A DNA stretch of 64,000 nt from Bugula neritina (Eukaryota; Bryozoa; Gymnolaemata; Cheilostomatida; Bugulidae). The notes under the pieces are model-generated. The model did no database searches and was not told the origin of the DNA. It was given only the letters and a program-made list of their open reading frames with translations. Positions 24,606 to 53,577 of the stretch are shown piece after piece. Position 1 is the first letter of the stretch. Each line of letters opens with the position of its first letter. The stretch lies in the NCBI GenBank assembly GCA_964035545.1, contig OZ037766.1, forward strand, positions 6,983,722 to 7,047,721, written 5' to 3'. The position numbers and the translations under genes are program-made.

Positions 24606-27600
24606 ATGAGAGGAGTATATTTGGCATGCTTTCTTGTGAGTTATTAAGAAATTAGCCATTATTATCACGTTCATTTTACTAATACTAGATATAAAGAGTA
24701 TTTTGGTAATTATTATATTATAACTGTACTTATAGTATGTTTATAACATAGCATATTTATCATGCTATATATATTTTCAAAGTACAAGTATTTTTCCCAT
24801 ACAGTTGATGATGTTGGTTGTGAGATCACTCTCTGTACGAATAGATGGAAAGGCCATGAGCATAGATGATGCAATTGTTCAAGCCGCAGCCAATCGATCT
24901 ATGTGTAAGAAATCACACATTTTTAATTTTTTCGTCAGCAGGTGATTCATTGGCTCTCAATTGGTGAAAAAATTACCAGACGCCGCCTCTTAAATAGCAT
25001 AATTGCTACCATGCAACAACTATATTTAAAGCCATATAATAATTAGCAACAAATTTATCTGGTGATTTGAACAAAAATCCTTTTGCTTTGTGCATTTGTT
25101 TACTAATGTTTAGGCACTAGCCAGCTAGCTAAAAACGGTACTTTTTGCTCAACATTTACTATAATATATAAAATAATTTTTTAAATATTTCATTGCTGGA
25201 CAATTAACCAGTTTAATTATTTAATGTGACTACAAAGTAATAATAAAATGCTTTTTAATCTTATTGCATAATAGTTATTTTTCAGTTTATATGTATGTTA
25301 TAGTTATATTAAAACAATTCAATTGGGCATTTTGTTACAAATTTATGTATTTCAATTTTATTTAGAGTGACATCACATAACTATTATAATTAATAAAATA
25401 CAACTTCCATGATGCTTTTAGAATTTGTTGGTTTTACACTCAAGCATATAATACTTTTTGTAGCAAAGGTGTACGAGCTGATGCAAGATGAAGGCATAGT
25501 AATGGTTGAACTAGATATGCTATTCAAGCTGGACACTTATTTGAAAATTCAAAAAGTAAGGCCATATTTTAATACTCATGTAATCAAATATTTTTTATAA
25601 TTATTATATATTTTGAGTAAAATGACTTTATTTGCAAAAACTACTTATTATAGCTTTCAAAACACAACATAAATTAACAAATCATTGAAAAGCTTACAGA
25701 TTTTTAAAAACAATTAACCTTCAGTTTTTTGGTTGGTAAATTTCCGGGTCAGAAGGATGCTCATATCAAACAGATTGTAATTGTGTAGGCGTGTGTTATG
25801 TAACAGTAGATGTGCAACAACTGTTGCTTGATTTAGGAAATTGAAGCAGCTGCTGCTGCAGGACAGCACAGCAGGAAGAAGAGAAAAGCTACAAGTGAAA
25901 TAGCTAAAAGGTGGACTGGAAGGAGAGTTCCTTATATTATATCTAATGAGTTTAGTAAGTGTATAGTGTGTAGAGGTATATATTATATCTAATGAGTTTA
26001 GTAAGTATATATAGTGTGTAGAGGTATATATTATATCTAATGAGTTTAGTAAGTATATATAGTGTGTAGAGGTATATATTATATCTAATGAGTTTAGTAA
26101 GTATATAGTGTGTAGAGGTATATATTATATCTAATGAGTTTAGTAAGTATATAGTGTGTAGAGGTATATATTATATCTAATGAGTTTAGTAAGTATATAG
26201 TGTGTAGAGGTATATATTATATCTAATGAGTTTAGTAAGTATATAGTCTGTGTAGAGGTATATATTATATCTATATCTATATCTATATTATATCTATAGT
26301 AGTATAGTAATATAGTAATATAGTAATATAATAATATAGTAATATAGTAACATAGTTGCGTTTATTACTAGCATACCCGGAGAGACAGCTGATAATGGAT
26401 GCAATAGATGAATACCATCGTCACACTTGTATAAGGTTTGTATCAGCCCAAGGTTATGAAAAGAACAAAATTATGTTTCAAAATGGCGGCGGGTGCTCTT
26501 CGTTTGTTGGAATGGTTGGTGATACACAGGCTATTCGCCTTGCCCCTGGCTGCCGATACGTAAGTTCTGCATCTAGAATTAAGTAAAAAATGTCTAAACG
26601 TAATATAAATTGAATGTATAATAAAAAGTTGTAGATGTGTTTGATTTAAACACTGCAAGACACACTTATAGGTGCAGTAGTGGAGAAATTAAGATAGCCT
26701 AAGTTCTTTAAATTTTTTCATAGACTTTGGTCTGGGGTGGGGGATAAATATTTGTTTGCAAAAACATAAATTTTTTTTCAACATTTCTAATCTAGAACAC
26801 AGGCTTTTCTCAATTTTTCCATTATTGCACCTGCCTCACAAAACACTGGAGGTAGCAATTGATAACAAAATGTCAATGTCATTTTAGAAAGGTATAATTA
26901 TCCACGAGATTGGCCATGCTATTGGATTTCATCACGAGCAGACGAGACCTGATCGAGACAACTATGTGAGAATTGAAAACCGTAACATTCAACAAGGTGT
27001 GGAGTACAACTTTATGAAATACACGAGTGAACAAGTCAAAAGTTATGGAGTGGCGTATGATTACCTCAGTGTCATGCACTATGGGCAACGGGTATAGCTA
27101 ACCATCTCTAGTCTGACAATTTACTTATCTGATTAGTATAGTTAATGCTAGAAGTGTGATGAGACTTTGTAATGTTCAAGTTTTATATGTTTGAACTACC
27201 TATATAAATCTAGATAAAATAATGCCTTATGGTTATAATGAAGCTAAAAGTTATCGTACGACTCGCTCAAGTTTCTAATCGCCATCCCTCTGACAAAACT
27301 CCTGATGGAAAGGGTTTTTTGCTAAATCGGCCAAGGACTTGTTTTAATGAAGCACAGGAGCAATTATGAGTGGATGCTCTTCCTAACATCACCAATGGTC
27401 TTTACTGGGGTTTGAACCCATGACTCCGTGTTTACTAGGCATACACTCTAACCCCTAGACCACGGCTGCTCTCTCTGAAAGGTATTATACATTATTAGAA
27501 TGTTTAGATTAAGGAATGCATAATTTTTACTATGATATTATTTACTATATATGCATTTATTGTAATACAAGTGATGATTTCCTTATTGTCACATTAAAGG

Positions 27601-30600
27601 CGTTTAGTCGAAATGGACAGCCGACTATCATTACATTGGACAGAAAGTATCAGGAGGTTATAGGAAATCGAGACGGCTTAAGCTTTAAGGATATTGAACT
27701 AGCGAACAAAATTTATGACTGCGCATCAGGTTAGATGTTCATAAATAAAAAATAACCTGACTGCATGGTATGATTAAGACAGTAAAGCTTCAATATTAAG
27801 TTGCCATCTCTAGACTTTTCACACCGTGGAGTCTTAACCTGCAAATTAAATACCAAACCTTGCAGGTAGTATAACAAAGAGCTCAAGTATCATTAAAATT
27901 GGATATCAGATAGAAGTGCTCATTGTTTAAATTTTGTTAGTTTGCTTGGCTTTTCAGCCAGTGTTTGGTTGACATCTAATAATAATTGCTCTACCCTGAG
28001 CTCACTTATTCCATAGTAGCCTAATGCAGAGAATTGCACTCTGTTCACTGCTTTCTCCTGCACATCCAGCATTCCCAAATACTCCCCAAGTTTTCTTATG
28101 GCTTCCAGTGCTCTCACAACAGCTAGTATCACTGTTAGCAGTTCATCTTATGAACTTCGATCTATTGTAATTCAAAACATTCTTTTTATCTTTTTATCCT
28201 TTCTCTTTGTTCTGCTGTGTCATGCTGATTTCCAACCCACAGTAAATTTTTATTATTTCTCATCATTAATAATATTGTAATTATTATTATTTAGCTAATT
28301 TTTTTGTGGCATCTTCAATCTTTAAAAATATTATATCAAAGATCATTTTTATAATTTATTACAATTTAGGTTTAAGCTTTTATATAAATTAATGTGTTTC
28401 CTCACTAACTTACATAACTTTGTAACATAGTTAATGGATGCCCTTCAACACCCTGTGGGAAGGGTTTTCGGGGAGCAGGCTGCAAGTGTTGGTGTGATTC
28501 TGGAGACAGAAAAAACCCACTTGTAGAATGTGGCACTTCAGTTGGTAAGTTGTTAATCACTGTGCACAGTAAAGCTGTTTGTTCTTTTGGATGATACGAT
28601 ATTTTAACCGCTCACCCACACTCATGCAAACTTGATCGGTTTGCAAAAATGTGACCCAAGTATGATAGTTTAAAAGTTTGCAGAATAAACATCCTATTAC
28701 AATGTTGTATGGCATCAATAGGCTTACAAGCAATGGTCAGTTGATGTTATAGTGCTCATTTTATAGGTAGCCTACGGACCACTACCACCGAGACTCCCAG
28801 AAGAACCCCGGCCCCAACTACATGCAGTGATCGATCAGGAAACTGCGTCTACTGGGCACAGCATGGCTACTGTACAAGCTCATACCAATCCTACATGAAG
28901 AAATACTGCCAGCGTAGCTGTAACTACTGCTATGGTAAGTTCAGCAGTGTGTCAGTGTAAGTACTGTAGTATGTGAGTAATATAATTTGCATATTTTTAT
29001 TATAAATACATGGCCGAGCTTTGCCTTGTATAAATTTTAAAACTATGCATTACAAGCACACATGGATATTTTAATGTGGTAAAGATTTTTTGTGTATGCA
29101 TGCTTATACTTGGCCACGATAAGGCTCTTTGTTAAAAACATATGAGGTGGGTGCAATAAGGGAGAAATTGAGAAAAGCCTGTGTTCTGGATTAAAAATGT
29201 AGCAAAAGAAGTTATGTTCTCCAAAAATTTCAGCCTATGCCCCCAAACCAAAATTTAATACAAAAAATTAAAGAACTTGTGCTATCTCATTTTTTCCACT
29301 ATTGTACCTAAATGAAAAATACGCAGTTCGTTTTGTAATCTGTAAGCTTAATACTTTAGATGCAATGAAATGAGCAAAATTTGAAACCCATAACAATTGC
29401 AATAATATGTTGGGCTGTGGCCAAGACTTGTGCTGCAAATACCTTAGATTTTGTAGTGGCTGCAACAACTCCAATGCCAACGCCACCAGTAGCTGGTTGC
29501 TCTGACAACAGCAAGTACTGCTCTAGTTGGGCACAGCGGGGAGAATGTTCCAGAAACCCTTCCTATATGAGTGTCAACTGTAAGAGGTCATGCAACCTTT
29601 GCAGGACTGTAGTCCCACGTGAGTTAATTTTTACATACTTTTTGGTGTTTCAGCCTTATTGTTGAAATAGTAGGTTATATTTTGCTAATGTGATAAGTAA
29701 TAAAAGTTTGTTAATAATTATTCTTCAATAATGAAAATACTTTTGCTCCACATATATTTAATCAAATTAACCTCATTAAGCAAGTTAAGATAATATTTTA
29801 TGACTAAAAACATCAAAAATTTGTTTATTGAATGCAGCAGTAAGAAATAAAAAAAAAATTATTCTTTATTTATTCTATTATTATGAGATTATTTTTGCTT
29901 TATACTTAATCAAATTAACTTCATCAAGCAAATTAATACAGTTTTATGACTTAAAATAATCTTAAATCTGTTTATATTTATTACTATAAATAGTCATAGA
30001 TATTTGGTAGTGAATTTGTATATAATAGAAAATTCATGTGATGGTGTTTCTTATTAGGTTATATAAGAAATTAAATTAGAAGACATTTACTGTACTGGTA
30101 AAGTGTGTAATATTTTATCACGGTATAATATAATACAACATAAAATAATATTTTGATATAATAAATTGTAGAGTGTCGGGATAGAAACTCCAACTGCCTT
30201 GCGTGGGCCAGATATTGCAACGGGCCAAGTCAATGGCACAGGACATATCTCCGGATGAACTGTATGAGGACATGTCAGGCTTGTGCAGGAAATGATGTAA
30301 GTAGCTTTTATAATACTTTTATAAATATATGTATATATATTATATATGAATAGAATAAAAATTTGTATGTTTAAAGTCTTTGTTACTATGGGAACCCCTG
30401 AAGTAAAAGATTTATTTGAGTGGCCAAAGACTCTATATTGTGGCCAAGAAACAATTGTGACCAAATGCCCTTTCCTTAACATCACCAATAGCGTTTACTG
30501 AGGTTAGAACCGCTGACTTTGTGTTTACTAAGTCAGTGCTCTAACCACTAGATCACAGCTGCTCCTTACTTACTTATATGAATTTTAGACAAAAACTATA

Positions 30601-31039
30601 CAGTATATATAGTATATATAGTATATATAGTATATATAGTATATATAGTATATATAGTATATATAGTCTATATAGTATATATAGTATATATACTATATAT
30701 AGTATATATACTATATATACTATATATACTATATATACTGTATATACTATATATAGTAGCTCTGCCTGCTGTGATATTTAAACCTTTTTAACACAAATTT
30801 GCTCTATATAGCTGAAATAATTTGCCTTTACTAAAAATAATTTGTGTACAGCAATTTGTTATAACAAATATTTATTTTAGCCGATAGACATAGCTCTGGA
30901 GAATGACTCAACCCAGACAGAAGTAGAATGTTCTGACAGAGAGAGTACCACATACTGTACTCTTTTCAAGTCATTTGTATGCAGCAATAATGTCCAGTAC
31001 AGGTGTGCTAAAACATGCAACGTATGCAATAAGAAATAG
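24606..31039 (+). CDS. Astacin-family zinc metalloprotease with four ShKT domains (copy A)
   Basis: Twelve exons: 24606-24635, 24805-24904, 25464-25555, 25837-25954, 26372-26559, 26888-27091, 27600-27729, 28431-28544, 28767-28934, 29457-29618, 30172-30296, 30881-31039; 1590 nt, 529 residues. Order: signal peptide (about 1-20), acidic propeptide, basic cleavage site RKKR (87-90), and the astacin domain from about [10 protein letters not shown]. The zinc motif [13 protein letters not shown] starts at residue 182 and the Met-turn SVMHY at 237. A six-Cys module with CKCWCDSGD (about 288-325) follows, then four ShKT domains, one per exon. Astacins are secreted endopeptidases of matrix processing, digestion or development; the target here is unknown. 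Exon 10 could instead begin at 29448. The exon 4 donor is the first of seven tandem copies. A SINE, a MITE and a TA-rich repeat sit in introns. The gene converges on copy B. Confidence 0.9.
25931..26270. repeat. 46-48-bp minisatellite carrying the exon 4 5' splice site (seven donors)
   Basis: The unit repeats the last 24 or so bases of protease A exon 4 (ATATCTAATGAGTTTA) plus its donor GTAAGT and the first part of the intron. GTAAGT donors lie at 25955, 26001, 26049, 26097, 26143, 26189 and 26235. Only the first keeps the reading frame; because the period is not a multiple of three, a TAA comes into frame in the first extra unit. Confidence 0.95.
26670..26836. mobile_element. MITE, near-complete copy
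   Basis: About 167 bp with terminal inverted repeats. The left end begins AGGTGCAGTAGTGGAGAAAT. The right end reads as its complement (CTCAATTTTTCCATTATTGC then ACCTGCCTC). The inner arm is TTCTAATCTAGAACACAGGC. It lies in intron 5 of protease A. Other members are at 29144, 58664 and, partly, 20040, 46069, 57465 and 58305. Confidence 0.75.
27258..27470 (-). mobile_element. tRNA-derived SINE, copy 2
   Basis: Best-preserved head of the family: on the minus strand GTGGTCTAGGGGTTAGAGTG (A box) and GGGTTCAAACCCC (B box), resembling tRNA-Glu, followed by the conserved body CCATTGGTGATGTTAGGAAG. It lies in intron 6 of protease A. Confidence 0.8.
29144..29310. mobile_element. MITE, near-complete copy
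   Basis: The left arm GAGGTGGGTGCAATAAGGGA and AGAAAAGCCTGTGTTCTGGA match the family. The right arm ends TTTTTTCCACTATTGTACCT. Intron 9 of protease A. Confidence 0.7.
30380..30563 (-). mobile_element. tRNA-derived SINE, copy 3 (diverged)
   Basis: Shares the CTTAACATCACCAATAGCGT body and CTCTAACCACTAGATCACAG head with the other copies; the B box is degraded (GGTTAGAACC). Intron 11 of protease A. Confidence 0.75.
30601..30756. repeat. Microsatellite TATATAG/TATATAC
   Basis: Tandem TATATAG heptamer-type units that switch to the complementary TATATAC form part-way, so the array can fold into a hairpin. Intron 11 of protease A. Confidence 0.9.
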
Positions 31040-31205
31040 CTATGACATGTTTTGTACCACAGCTTTACAATATATCCTAATATGCTACACTGCATGTATA
31101 TGGTTCAATTTATTTTTTATTTGACTTTAGTTGTTCTTTTATAACAATCTTTAGATTTATTTAAACGGAACATAGAATAGAGTGTTATATATACTTATTA
31201 TGTAT

Positions 31206-31211
31206 AATAAA
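31206..31211 (+). terminator. Candidate polyadenylation signal of protease A
   Basis: AATAAA lies 167 nt after the stop codon at 31037-31039. Confidence 0.5.
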
Positions 31212-32068
31212 TATATTTTATTGAAAAAGCACCTACTTATATTTAACAAAATTCTTTTATGACAAAAATCCATCCATAATGAAAGTTGTTAAACAGTGGC
31301 CTAATCCTTTCAAAGGAGCAAGATTCGGTATTTCAAAGAGCTACTGACTTATATTATGATTTGCTAAAAACAAACGTTTAATTCAAGAGTTGTCTTCACC
31401 TTATTAGCTTTGTTAATTTGCTGGGAGATTTTCTAAAATGGCAATATGGTCCATGGGCTATGCAGCCTAGCATTTTGGATTGAATATTTCATTGAAAAAA
31501 AGGAAAAAACATAGAACTTACCTGCAAAGGCAATGATGTAATAAATTTACGTATTTTATCAACTTCTAAATATTATTTACAATATCTCTACATATAATAT
31601 GTATAGAGCTAATTATTCTCATATTTAATTTGCAAAACTGTGCTGCTTGCAATTTTTATGCTGTAAATGATGATGTAATCTAGCATCTTTATTTTGACAA
31701 ACGAGCTAGTAAGTTAATTTATTATTAATCACCATAAAAAGCAGAAAAAGTAAGTATAAATATAACGTACTTTATATTATATATGCATAAGTTTAGTTGT
31801 GAGTTAGAATATAATGTATCATTGATGCAAGCAAGTATTCAGCCAGCTTTACTCAGTTTTAAAAACATATTTTTCCATTTGTTACTTCAAATTAATAGAT
31901 CTATTCTGAAGAAGCTTGAGATATCATCAATAAGATATTTTAGAAGATTATAATAACTGTGAACCAAAACTAAAGTATATTATTACATTATACAACTTGA
32001 AGTCTTAACATAAATCATTATGTGAATTACAGTGCCAAGTTAGAGTTTAAGATCTGATTAAGCGCATT
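31212..32068. other. Convergent 3' region between proteases A and B
   Basis: No coding sequence. On the minus strand AATAAA occurs at 31688-31693 and 31718-31723; either could end the protease B transcript, about 350-380 nt beyond its stop. Confidence 0.4.
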
Positions 32069-48359
<16,291 letters not shown>

Positions 48360-49302
48360 TTCTCAGGCTCAAGCTTGTCTAGGTATTTCTTTTAATAAAA
48401 CTTCAACTGAATGAATTTGTAAGATTTTTAACTTAAATATATATTACGTGACAAGAAGACTTGTCAAATGTGATGCATGTTTTTGACTCTGTAATAAAGA
48501 TATAATTGAATACTTATAGCCAATGTATTAAACACATGATGTATGCGCAATAATATAATGGCATTGTATCTATATAATCAGCCAGATAATCACTATGTGC
48601 TCTTACAGCCATTCACACTATTCACCAGTGTAATGTACAAATGTGTTGAATAATCTTGTATGAATGACTCTTTCAAATTGAAACTCATTTTTATTGTACT
48701 AGTGACTCATATAAAATTGAGCAAAATAATAGCTGACTCTAGAACAAAGGCTGTGTTTTTAGATAATAAGCCTTACAAAAAGAAGGGGGGAGGTTATTGT
48801 AAATTGTTTTAGCACCGTAAACAATCCAAAGCAATCAAGGAATTTGGGCTGTTAAAACTTCTTCATTGCTGCAGCACTCAAGTATTCATTTGTACTTATA
48901 TTATAGGCAATACTTTATTATTGCAAAACACACTCTGGAACTACTAATGATCAGAACCTAACAGTGAATGTGTTAACAATCTCATAGAAAATACCACACA
49001 GCATATAAATGCATAACATAAAATTTAAATTATTAATTCTTCTGCATAAATGATTGTGGCGCAAAAGTTAGACGAACTGAATCTATGCAAAAGCTAAATA
49101 AGACTAAATAAATACATACAATGAAGTAATCACAGTTAAAGTTAGATATAATATTTTATAATTTATAATTTTATATACATTATAAAGTTAGGGCTGCAAT
49201 TTGTATGAAATTAAAAACAAAGTGGAACTGCTTATACAAGCATTATGATATACATCAGATGAATCGCATAACTGTTGTGTAATTGTATAACATTCAATAG
49301 AG
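48360..49302. other. Intergenic region between proteases B and C
   Basis: Holds the promoter of protease B (right after 48360) and the 3' end of protease C. Minus-strand AATAAA at 48914-48919 is the best polyadenylation candidate for copy C, about 385 nt past its stop. No other gene seen. Confidence 0.4.
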
Positions 49303-52300
49303 TTAGCAAGCCTGGCAAGTTTTCGAGCACATCTTCCTGACCAATGGGCTGTCAGCGCACCTTGACTTGTAAAGCTTGCATTCATTTGTTGGTTTCATGT
49401 CGTAGCATGTGGCCTTAACTTTTACTGTTATTGGGTTATTTTGAGGCTACAACAAATTAAATAATACTGATTATTAACATTATAATGTATATTGCTGTGT
49501 TTCCATTACTTCAAATTACGCAAATGGATGCTCATATGGATGAATTTATGATTGTGGCTTCATTTGATGCAACTATTTCTAAATATCAAACAAAAAATCC
49601 ATTTGCAGAAACTTGGAAAGTAGTAAATAATAGCTAGTTTGTACTACCAAGATTATGCTTTTAGATAACTCTGCTGCGGTTTGAACTTAACACTAAATAA
49701 ACATCCCTGGTGTGCCTTATGGGTATCAAATAGTGTGGCCTACCAAATGTCTGATCAAAGCTATCAAATGAAATCTCATCTACAGTCTTCTTGTTTTTGC
49801 TCAAGAGTTTAAGAATGAGGAAACTTAAGATTTAGTTATTATTAAGCACTGAGTGTGTAGATTTTAGAAACATTCACACTCTGCGTAGGAAAGCTCTATC
49901 ATAGTATTGTTGGCTACTTACCTGGCTAAATGAAGGAGTACACAGGTTACACGACTTCCTACAGTTCATGTGTAACTCCTGCATCAAAACTGGGGAGTCA
50001 CAGAGGTCTACCAATGTCTCACAGAGAGTACTGGAATCTGTACAAGCTGCAATATCACATTCTAGAATATAGCCTCAGTGGTAAATAACTGGTGCAGGAG
50101 CTATACCAAGTAACATACTGTTAACATTATAGACTAATCAATTATAGTAAGCCTACAAAGTAACTAGAAAAGATGACAAAAAAGAATGAAAATATATTTT
50201 GAGCGAACAGAAAAGATTATTATTATACATGCAATAAAAATATTAGGAAAAGAATAGCTGACAAGGAGAAAGCAAAAAAAGTAAAAATGGTTAAACGATA
50301 TGAATCTAAAGTATGTTCGTTAATGATCAGGATTTTAAGATGGGCTATGATCATCTGAAGCAATAGAAACTGCATAAATAATTAGAAGGAAACAGGATAT
50401 TATTTAAAAGCTTAAAACTTTTTAGGGAAAAGCTATATATTTCTAATAAAATCGCATTTCTATAGTGGTAATACTTTGAAAGTGATGTCTTTTCCCTCAT
50501 TGCTCTTTGAGATGTTTATAATGTTGGTGAAACACATACTGGTATAGTTGCAGGCCAGTATTTTAACAGGCTGTTATTGATAAAATTCATTTTTATGTTA
50601 AACCAAAAACATATTTTGAATTGAAATGATATTTAATAGTTTAACATTGTAATTGTTTTTCTTAACACGTATCTATCTAGAAAATTCCAAAAACAAAATA
50701 TGCAGCTCTTCTCATATAGCTATTACTGGAGATGAAGTATCATGCTTGATCATAGATTGACTGTAACAGTTTATAGAAGAATCAACCTATTGTAAGTAAA
50801 AATGGTAGTCTATAAATTACAGAGTAAGTAGTGTCCTTAAGTTGCGTTTATACCTCTGCTGAAAAAAGTACCGAGTTTAAGTTAATAATGCTTGTCCGGG
50901 TACCCCTTTATAGTCAAACCGAAACTCGTTGAAATCATATTGATGCGGTTGCTCACTTTCTGAAATTGAAATTTGACTCGCATAATAGCTATTTGATGCC
51001 CTTTGTAAACGTCGTGAGTTAGTGAAGCGGAAAGCATAAAAGCGATAATTGAGAAGGCGTAGGCTATGTAATTATAACCGTATAAGTACGTTGTCTAATC
51101 GCCAAAGTAATAACTAGATAACGATGTTTACAAGGAGTTATTACTCCTATTCTAAAATTGGCCGATTAAGTTATCACAGTACAAAAATTTCAACGGGTGG
51201 CTTTTACAATGCAATGCAACTCGGAGAAATTTCAACCCGGCCAAATTGAAATTTTGACCGAAAATCGTGAAGGTATAAACGCAACTTTAAATCGCTCACC
51301 TTGAACTACTTGTTTACAAGCACCACAAGACTTTTTGCATGATTCCATCATGTAGGAAGGGTTTCTTTCACACTCCCCGTTCTCGGCCCAATAATCACAA
51401 TACAAGTTATCGTCAGTACATCCAGGTGTCGAGGGTGAAGTAGATATCAATGCAGGTGCCTGTGTAGTTATTGCTAAACAAAAAATTAACGTAGGAGTTA
51501 ATGTATTCTACAAAGATTAAATGAAGTAGTTCAGTTTTTTTTACATTATAAAATCTATCTCTGAATAATTTGCTTTCCTAGCAACGAGCTTTGAAAAAAA
51601 AATTGTAGGTTATGACAAAATTTTTTTTGGAAATTACCAACATGTCATTAAAATATTATTTACATTTATGGTAAACTAGAAAGGGCTTTTTTGCGTTTTG
51701 CCTCACCGGTAATCATTTTAACATTTCTACATCAAACTACACTGCATGATTTTGCTATGTGGCTGCAATTGAGAGCTAGGACTGTAGGCACAGCTTGCCT
51801 AGAGGGTCTGTAGCACACCATAAAAGCTTTGCACATAGTTCACTAAAATTAAGTTGTTCTTGTAAATTATTCACCACGACATGTGTTGCAGCTGTATGGA
51901 CAGTTTATAGTCATGTACTCCTCGTATAATCCTGTGCATAGTTTCTGAGTGTTAGCCCAATAATCACAGTCCGTCTCCATATCCACGCAAGTCATGGGCT
52001 GATCCATTGGCACTGGGGTTACTAAAAGAATATATAACCGCTTGCTATCAACATGTGAGACTATAATAACGTTTTGATTAAATATTCATTAAACATAACT
52101 TTGTCAGTTGAATCTAGCAAAGCTTATATTAATGGGTCTAAGTTTAACATTGCCTAATAAAGCTTAAAAAAAGTATAAACTTTAAGTATGTTTATATAAG
52201 TATATTTATATTTCACATTATTCCTTTTTCAAATCATGACCAAATCAACTATTGTTTAAATTATCAGTAAGATTAGCCAAATTTGTAGCAAAATTGTAAA

Positions 52301-53507
52301 TTTAGTGAAACATTATTAATTGGGTTTAATCATGTCATATGTTTATCCAGCTTGAAGTGGCACTACAGCAGTATATAAAGCTGGTTTCTCATAGACATGC
52401 TTTAAAATGGTAGTTTATTGCTACAACTGCAACTGAGGGTACAGACTTGCATTCTAAAGAGTTGCTCTTTACCTGAAGATCCATCACACTCCTTAAGGAG
52501 GTCATACTTATCTCCAGAGTCGCACCAACACTTGCAGTCAGAACCGAGAAATCCCTCTGCACAGGTAACAACACCGCAATTATCTAAAAGAGTAACAAAT
52601 GAGTGCAGAATGTTTGCTCAGTCATTATGTATTAGAAAATATCAGAGATTGTAATATAGATATATTGGATACATATTTTCTAACCACTATTGTAACATAA
52701 AGATCTGTGTTAAATGCATTGTGAATTACTCGTACATTTGATGCTAATATTTAAGTAGATATATGCCAACTTATTGATTTACGAACGAAAAAATTTATTT
52801 ATTCTAAAATTCACAACTCTTTTGAAACAGTTTCAAAGTAATGAAATTGTTACTGAAGCCATTTTTTTTACAAACTTTGACAAGTTTGTTAATTTCATTG
52901 CAGAAATTTTTAGAGCACAAATATATCATACCTGCGATTGTTAATGACAAGCTTAAAAATATTTCAATAATAAAAAATTTGCAACAGGGTAAATTTCAAC
53001 AGTTAATGAGAGCCTGCAATGATGAAAAATTTGCAGACTAAAATAAAACATAATACTCACTTTCACCGCATTTATAAAGTTTATTAGCTAGCTCAATGTC
53101 TCTATAGCTAAAGCCATCTTGTTTACCCATTACATCCTGATATGTAGAGTCTTTGGCCACTATTGTTTTAAGCTTATTCGGCTCATCTCTACTGAATGCC
53201 TAAACAATAAAAAATGAAGTGTTGAAGAAATTTGTTACATTTAGGACATAAAGAACAACTTCATATTCATAGAAGGTTCTATCTCAATAAAGGTGATATA
53301 AAATGACTGTGTGTGTGTGTGTGTGTGCGTGCATGCGTGCGTGCGTGCGTGTTTGTGTGTGTGTTTGTGTGTGTGTGTGCGCGCGTGTGTGTGTGCTTGT
53401 GTGTGTTTGTGTGTGTTTGTGTGTGTGTGTGTTTGTGTGTGTGTGTGCGCGCGTGTGTGTGTGCTTGTGTGTGCTTGTGTGTGTGTGTGTGTGTGTTTGT
53501 GTGTGTT

Positions 53508-53577
<70 letters not shown>

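Noticed and set aside
26356-26586. Reading past the exon 5 donor of protease A into the intron
   Set aside because: The frame continues only a few codons; GTAAGT at 26560 and the perfect join to the zinc-motif exon support splicing.
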